Below, in pieces: positions 32,447 through 36,185 of a DNA stretch of 36,185 nucleotides. The notes under the pieces were generated by a model. That model did no database searches, had not been told where the DNA came from, and was given only the letters and a program-made list of their open reading frames with translations. Every line of letters begins with the position of its first letter. Position 1 is the first letter of the stretch. The DNA is taken from the NCBI GenBank assembly GCA_016178505.1, contig JACOTG010000218.1, positions 1 through 36,185 on the forward strand, given 5' to 3'. Origin of the DNA: Planctomycetota bacterium. Its GTDB lineage: Bacteria; Planctomycetota; JACOTG01. The position numbers and the translations under genes were made by a program.

Positions 32447-34081
32447 CTCGTCGCGATCGCCGTCGTCGCGGCGGTCGTCAGGCTCACCGACCTTCGCCAC
32501 TCGCCGCCGGGCCTCCAACAGGATGAGGCAGCAAACGCGTGGAACAGCTTCTGTCTCCTCGAGACGGGGATGGACGCCCACGGCGATCGCTGGCCCGTCT
32601 TCTACTCGTATGCGCTCGGCGAGGATCGCAGCGCACTCTTCTACTACGCACTGCTCCCGTTCCAAGCGATTGGTGGCCTGAACGTCTGGACGACGCGTCT
32701 GCCGAATGCGGTCGGTGGCATCTTGTGCGTCCTGCTCGTTTACTACGTCGGCCGGCGCCTGTTCGGTCCCTGGGCCGGGATCGCTGCAGCGGCGATCTTG
32801 GCTTTGAATCCGTGGCATCTGCAGCAGTCGCGGTGGGGCCACGAGTCGGGGTGGACCACGTTGCTCGTCGTCGGGCCGCTCGCGCTCATGCTGTGGGCGA
32901 ACCTCCCCCTCGATGACGACGACTCGCGCCGTCCGAGGCCGTTCATCGCGTTGCTCGCGGGGCTCGCCGCCGGCATCGCCTGCTATGGGTATCCCGCGGT
33001 TCGCATCTTCCTTCCCGTGTTCGTGCTCGCCGCGGTCGCCGCGACGGCGCGAACGTGGTGGATCCGGATTCGAACTCGCGCGGGGGCGCTCGCGATCGGC
33101 GCGTTCGTCCTCGGCGGAGCGGTGACGTTCGGGCCTCTGCTGTGGAAGCACGTCACGGACCCGGAGAACATCAGCCGGCGCGCCGCCGGGATTTGGACGT
33201 GGAGAGATTCCGACTCGTTGCCGGCGAAGATCGGAGCGGTGCTCGCGCGCTACCCCGGCCACTTCAGTCCTCGCTTTCTCTTCCTCGACTCCGACGCGAA
33301 GAAGACCTCGATGCACGTCGATGGAGGCGCGTGCCATCCCTACGAGATGCCGCTGATCCTCATCGGGATCGCGGTCGCGGTTCGGCGGTTCCGATCGTCG
33401 AGGGCCGCACGCCTTGCCCTCGCGTGGCTCGTGGTGTACCCGGTCGGCGACCTGCTGCTCGCGGACCCCAATATGCATCTCATGCGAAGCTTTCCGGGGA
33501 TGTGCGTGCTCGCGGTTCTCGGAGGAGTGGGCGCCGCCGCAGCGGGCGAGTGGCTCGCCGAGCGCCGACCCGCTGTCTGTGTTTCGATTGCGCTCGTGTG
33601 CATCGCTGCCGTCGTCTGGTTCAACGCGCGATTCCTCACCTATTTCTTCGGCTCGTACAACAAGCAGCCCGAGGTCGTCGCCGCCTTCTCCTCGAACACG
33701 ATCGAAGCCTGCGATTGGATCCGGCCGCAGCTCGACTCGTACGATGCGATCTTCATTTCTTTGCAAGAGAACACGCTTGCGTACATCGTGACGTTCGTCG
33801 GCCTCGGCTACGATCCGCACCGCTGGTTCACGGAGCCGCGAAGCAGCGTTCGGTTCGAGTATTGGGACGTCGTGACGCGATCCGGGAAGCTCCACTTCAT
33901 GTTCGATCCGTCGGCTCAGAAAACGATCGACGAACTGCGAACGAACGATCGCCCCGACCACGTGCTGTTCGTCGTGCCGCCCGACCAGATCCGGCCGAGC
34001 GACCGAGTGCATCCCGTGCACGAGATCTTGGGCCCGCGCGGACACCGCGTGTTCTTGACGATTCTCGAGGGATGGCTCTGA
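32399..34081 (+). CDS. multi-pass membrane protein of glycosyltransferase-C type (PMT/ArnT-like)
   Basis: 560 residues from a GTG at 32399. The segment GLQQDEAANAWNSF near the first loop carries the acidic DE pair typical of the catalytic site in GT-C enzymes that use polyprenyl-phosphate sugars. About ten hydrophobic helices follow (ILCVLLVYYVGRRLFG, WAGIAAAAILALNPWHLQQSRWGHESGW, LLVVGPLALMLWANL, IFLPVFVLAAVAATA, LILIGIAVAVRR, LALAWLVVYPVGDLLLA, VCVSIALVCIAAVVWF). The C-terminal ~150 residues are soluble. It probably glycosylates a surface or extracellular target. The first 16 codons are a copy of a repeat, so the native start may be downstream. Confidence 0.85.
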   Translation: MSSPNVVVRFLTPIRCLVAIAVVAAVVRLTDLRHSPPGLQQDEAANAWNSFCLLETGMDAHGDRWPVFYSYALGEDRSALFYYALLPFQAIGGLNVWTTRLPNAVGGILCVLLVYYVGRRLFGPWAGIAAAAILALNPWHLQQSRWGHESGWTTLLVVGPLALMLWANLPLDDDDSRRPRPFIALLAGLAAGIACYGYPAVRIFLPVFVLAAVAATARTWWIRIRTRAGALAIGAFVLGGAVTFGPLLWKHVTDPENISRRAAGIWTWRDSDSLPAKIGAVLARYPGHFSPRFLFLDSDAKKTSMHVDGGACHPYEMPLILIGIAVAVRRFRSSRAARLALAWLVVYPVGDLLLADPNMHLMRSFPGMCVLAVLGGVGAAAAGEWLAERRPAVCVSIALVCIAAVVWFNARFLTYFFGSYNKQPEVVAAFSSNTIEACDWIRPQLDSYDAIFISLQENTLAYIVTFVGLGYDPHRWFTEPRSSVRFEYWDVVTRSGKLHFMFDPSAQKTIDELRTNDRPDHVLFVVPPDQIRPSDRVHPVHEILGPRGHRVFLTILEGWL

Positions 34082-34266
34082 TCTCGCCGCAGACGAGCCC
34101 CGTCCCTTCGTAATCCGGTCCTTCGGGAATCCGCTCGACGATTCGCATTCAGACAATTGTCACCCGTCCATCACCCAGATCTTCGGACGAGACGCTAGGA
34201 TGGGCAACTCGCGAACGATGGCTCGAAGCAGGCGATTTATTCCTCTCACCCCAATGGAGGCTCACG

Positions 34267-34782
34267 ATGCGTTGGACACTTTCTCTTCGCGTGATGATCG
34301 TCAGTGCGCTCGCTACTTGCACCGTCGCTGTGACTGCAACGGTCGTCAGGGCGGGACAATCCATAGGACTCTCAGGTCGGACGCACCTCGTCGTCAAAGA
34401 GCAGAGCCTCAAGCAACTCCACTTCAACACCGGCGTCGCGAACAACGTCTGCGGTGATTCCTTGCCGCTATTCTTGGTCGGCCGCACAGGCCTCGTTTCG
34501 TCGGTGGTGTACACCGTTCCCCGGGGTGCCGTCTTCGTCGTCACGGATGTTCGGATTACGGGTGGCAACCACGGCGCGTATTTCACCCTGAGCCTTCGAG
34601 CGAACGGCGGCAGTCGATGGCCGTTCGTCTCGACGACGGGGCTTGCCGAGCAACACTTTACGGGTGGGCTCGCGTTTGACCCGGAAGCGACCGTCGATTT
34701 CCTCGTGCAGGACGCGTGCGGAGGCGGCGGCCTCAGACTCAGCATCGACCTGCTGGGTTATGAGACTGCCGACGTACCCTAG
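34267..34782 (+). CDS. small secreted protein of unknown function
   Basis: 171 residues with a TGGAGG site before the ATG. The signal peptide is RVMIVSALATCTVAVTATVVRA, after which the mature protein starts at GQSIGLSGR. The body is strand-rich (HLVVKEQSLKQLHF, LVSSVVYTVPRGAVFVVTDVRITG, YFTLSLRANGGSRWPFVSTTG) and contains CGDS and DACGGGG cysteines that could pair. No family known. A TAGGAT box at 34196-34201 could mark a promoter; the gene lies alone between the membrane protein and the decayed nucleotidyltransferase module. Confidence 0.75.
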   Translation: MRWTLSLRVMIVSALATCTVAVTATVVRAGQSIGLSGRTHLVVKEQSLKQLHFNTGVANNVCGDSLPLFLVGRTGLVSSVVYTVPRGAVFVVTDVRITGGNHGAYFTLSLRANGGSRWPFVSTTGLAEQHFTGGLAFDPEATVDFLVQDACGGGGLRLSIDLLGYETADVP

Positions 34783-34876
34783 ATCCCGAATCATCACGGA
34801 GCCCGCGATACACGTCGCCGCCCGCGTCGCAGCACGGTTGTCGTTTGGTCACCGGCACGCAGCACATTCACTGGTT

Positions 34877-34906
34877 TGTTCGGACTCCAGACAGCCCCGC
34901 TACAAT
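34877..34906 (+). promoter_or_regulatory. possible promoter of the nucleotidyltransferase module
   Basis: TTGTTC at 34877-34882 and TACAAT at 34901-34906, 18 bases apart, match the sigma-70 consensus reasonably in otherwise GC-rich DNA. The spacing is right and the coding region of the first module gene begins about 10 bases downstream. It is a pattern match only. Confidence 0.35.
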
Positions 34907-34915
34907 TCGCCCACG

Positions 34916-35167
34916 ATCGAGCGACCCGAGGATTCGACTTACACGACACGCGACGACGACATCTCACAGTCAATCCCGCCCGAATGGCTCGAGGAATTCG
35001 AGTCGGCCGCGCGTCGGCCCCTCGCCACGCGAATGCGCTACGCGTTCATTCACACATACAAGCCGGTCTTGGACGACGCGACGTTTCGCGCGTTCGACAC
35101 AATGGAGCAGTACCGGCGATGGTGCGAGAAAAACTCGCCGGATTGGCTTGGCTATGGCCGCGTTTGA
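34916..35167 (+). CDS. small partner protein of a nucleotidyltransferase module, start codon missing
   Basis: 83 codons that I judge real: DDDISQSIPPEWLEEFESAA, RRPLATRMRYAFIHTYKPVLDD, ATFRAFDTMEQYRRW and CEKNSPDWLGYGRV. From memory this family sits immediately before a nucleotidyltransferase gene in many genomes. At the place where a start codon would be expected (before ERPEDSTYT) the codon reads ATC at 34916; no ATG, GTG or TTG follows until an internal ATG within the conserved region, and the open frame upstream is not coding-like. The ATG of the next gene lies 14 bases inside its end. The gene may have lost its start and be silent. Confidence 0.5.
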   Translation: MERPEDSTYTTRDDDISQSIPPEWLEEFESAARRPLATRMRYAFIHTYKPVLDDATFRAFDTMEQYRRWCEKNSPDWLGYGRV

Positions 35168-35664
35168 ATACGGCCAGGCGCTGGAGATTCGCGACGTCCC
35201 AGCGTCCGGTTCTTTTCATCGGCAAAGCAGGGGCGATCCTGCTTGGCTTCCCCAACACAACCCAAGACGCTGACTGATTCGTCGAGCGCTCGCCCACCAA
35301 CTGCCACGCGCTCCCTCCAGCTCTGCGCGATCTCGGTTTGCGCTGACCGAAGACCAAGCGCATGAAATCGAACGTGGCAAGGATTTCATCCAGTTGAGAA
35401 ACGGACCGTTCGATCTCGATCTCGTGTTCGCACCGGGCGCGTTCGAGCGATTCGAGGATGCCTGGCGCCGCCATCTCGACGTCGACGGCTTTCCGGTCTG
35501 TCACCTCGACGACATTATCGCCGGCAAAGCGGCGACGAGCCGACAGAAGGATCGCGAGTCCCTTGCACGCCTGCGATCTTTTGAGAGTACTGGATCCGAA
35601 AGCCGGCACCGAAGACGTGAGTTCGCCGAATGTTGTTGTTGGGTGTCGGACACGGTATGCGAAG
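35154..35664 (+). pseudogene. decayed nucleotidyltransferase gene (two frameshifts and a premature stop)
   Basis: Reading from the ATG at 35154 gives MAAFEYGQALEI, overlapping the end of the partner gene. After a +1 shift near 35192 the frame continues ATSQRPVLFIGKAGAILLGF then PNTTQDAD, a nucleotidyltransferase-like core with an acidic pair in QDAD. A TGA at 35275-35277 stands where leucine is expected before FVERSPTNCHALPPALRDLG. A one-base loss in the T-run near 35337 shifts to FALTEDQAHEIERGKDF then IQLRNGPFDLDLVFAPGAFE and RHLDVDGFPVCHLDDIIAGK. The end after LARLRSF is overwritten by copy 3 of the repeat. Related enzymes modify tRNA or proteins, often as toxin-like partners; this copy is dead. 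Confidence 0.7.
35617..35664 (+). repeat. short repeat, copy 3 (before dus)
   Basis: Starts GTGAGTTCGCC and holds the perfect palindrome GTGTCGGACAC. It is about 85% identical to copy 1 over the first 44 bases by eye. As codons it reads V-S-S-P-N-V-V-V-G-C-R-T-R-Y and stays open to a TGA at 35677-35679 that overlaps the ATG of the dus gene as ATGA. The repeat stands over the 3' end of the decayed nucleotidyltransferase. Confidence 0.65.
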
Positions 35665-35675
35665 ATCTCGGGGTT

Positions 35676-36185
35676 ATGAACCCGATCTATCGCAGCGAGG
35701 TGAACCGCGACGTCGCGCCCGCGGCGCCTGGCGAGTTCGTGCCCGTGCAGTATGGGCCGATTCGCATTTGGCCGCCCGTGGTGCTGGCGCCGATGGCGGG
35801 GGTCACGAACTATCCGTTCCGCGCCTTATGCAAGCAGTATGGCGCGGGGCTGTACGTCAGCGAAATGCTGACCGCGCGCGGCCTCGTCGAGGGGCACAAG
35901 AAGACGGAGAAGCTCGCGCAGTTCGGGGCTGACGAGAATCCGCGCTCGCTGCAGCTCTACGGCACGGACCCGACGTATCTCGGCGAGGCGGCGCGACGGC
36001 TCGTCGGCGACGGGCGCGTCGATCACATCGACATGAACTTCGGCTGCCCCGTCCGCAAAGTCACGTCCCACGGCGGCGGCTCGGCGATTCCGCTGAAGCC
36101 GAAGCTGATGGCGCGGCTCGTACGCGCGGTCGTCGAGGGCGCGAAGCCGACGCCCGTCACGATCAAATTCCGGCTCGGCGTCGAC
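35676..36185 (+). CDS. tRNA-dihydrouridine synthase (5' part, runs off the window)
   Basis: The first 170 codons of a Dus flavoenzyme, which reduces uridines in tRNA to dihydrouridine with FMN and NADPH. VVLAPMAGVTNYPFRALCKQYGAGLYVSEML is the FMN-binding start of the barrel; the catalytic cysteine lies in HIDMNFGCPVRKVTSHGGGSAI, followed by PVTIKFRLGVD at the window edge. The C-terminal tRNA-binding domain is outside. The ATG at 35676 overlaps the stop of the preceding mini-ORF and has no clear ribosome site of its own, so translation may depend on coupling. The subgroup (DusA, B or C) cannot be settled from this part, though the start resembles DusB. Confidence 0.92.
   Translation, partial: MNPIYRSEVNRDVAPAAPGEFVPVQYGPIRIWPPVVLAPMAGVTNYPFRALCKQYGAGLYVSEMLTARGLVEGHKKTEKLAQFGADENPRSLQLYGTDPTYLGEAARRLVGDGRVDHIDMNFGCPVRKVTSHGGGSAIPLKPKLMARLVRAVVEGAKPTPVTIKFRLGVD

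Noticed and set aside
32297..34156. 619-codon open frame opposite the membrane protein
   Set aside because: The plus-strand product has transmembrane helices and a GT-C acidic motif, whereas the minus product is a charged string with no motif.

Overview
The window is a GC-rich bacterial chromosome segment of a kind I would expect from Planctomycetota, or from a related lineage known mainly from metagenomes. Two things point there: the cluster tpiA-secG-yicC-gmk-rpoZ-coaC, and several very large secreted proteins built from repeats of the type 'FDDGSGPALYAGGSF...ARWNGSxWS'. This assignment rests on family recognition only. There is no rRNA, tRNA, CRISPR array or recognisable transposase gene.

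Layout. 1-1390: a short reading frame of apparently foreign type, then porB (2-oxoacid:ferredoxin oxidoreductase beta subunit) and a small four-cysteine protein. 1404-3763: a secreted seven-repeat PD40 propeller protein and the wreck of a relative. 3813-9511: a tightly packed housekeeping operon, mostly with overlapping stop/start codons: pheA-like P-protein, aroF (DAHP synthase), tpiA, secG, yicC, gmk, rpoZ, coaC. 9588-17435: single genes for an M50 protease-TPR fusion, a GNAT acetyltransferase, a SnoaL-like lipoprotein, a Tat-exported FAD enzyme, a DUF3810 membrane metalloprotease-like protein and two exported proteins of unknown function. 17545-23660: an orphan tail module and two convergent secreted paralogs of 932 and 922 residues, each with 14 repeats. 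23848-31164: a lipocalin-like protein, transketolase, an AAA/DUF4143 ATPase, an unknown protein, a truncated YiiX-like gene, an AAG-type DNA glycosylase and a pirin. 31347-36185: a zinc alcohol dehydrogenase, a GT-C-like membrane protein, a small secreted protein, a decayed two-gene nucleotidyltransferase module and the 5' part of a dus gene.

The genes work together in three visible ways. The pheA-to-coaC block couples aromatic amino acid entry, glycolysis, protein export, RNA turnover, GMP/transcription and CoA synthesis through translational coupling. The three large secreted proteins share a C-terminal module of about 160 residues, and two further broken copies of that module lie beside them, which suggests a common surface-anchoring or sorting function and repeated recombination. 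The right-hand 6 kb carries a short repeat at or just before gene starts, and that repeat also sits over the end of the decayed nucleotidyltransferase gene.

Most interesting points for follow-up: the shared tail module and its orphan copies; the 14 = 2 x 7 repeat architecture of the convergent pair; the short 'GTGAGTTCGCC' repeat that reads as a mini-ORF; the decayed nucleotidyltransferase pair; and the P-protein whose dehydratase motifs have lost residues normally needed for catalysis.
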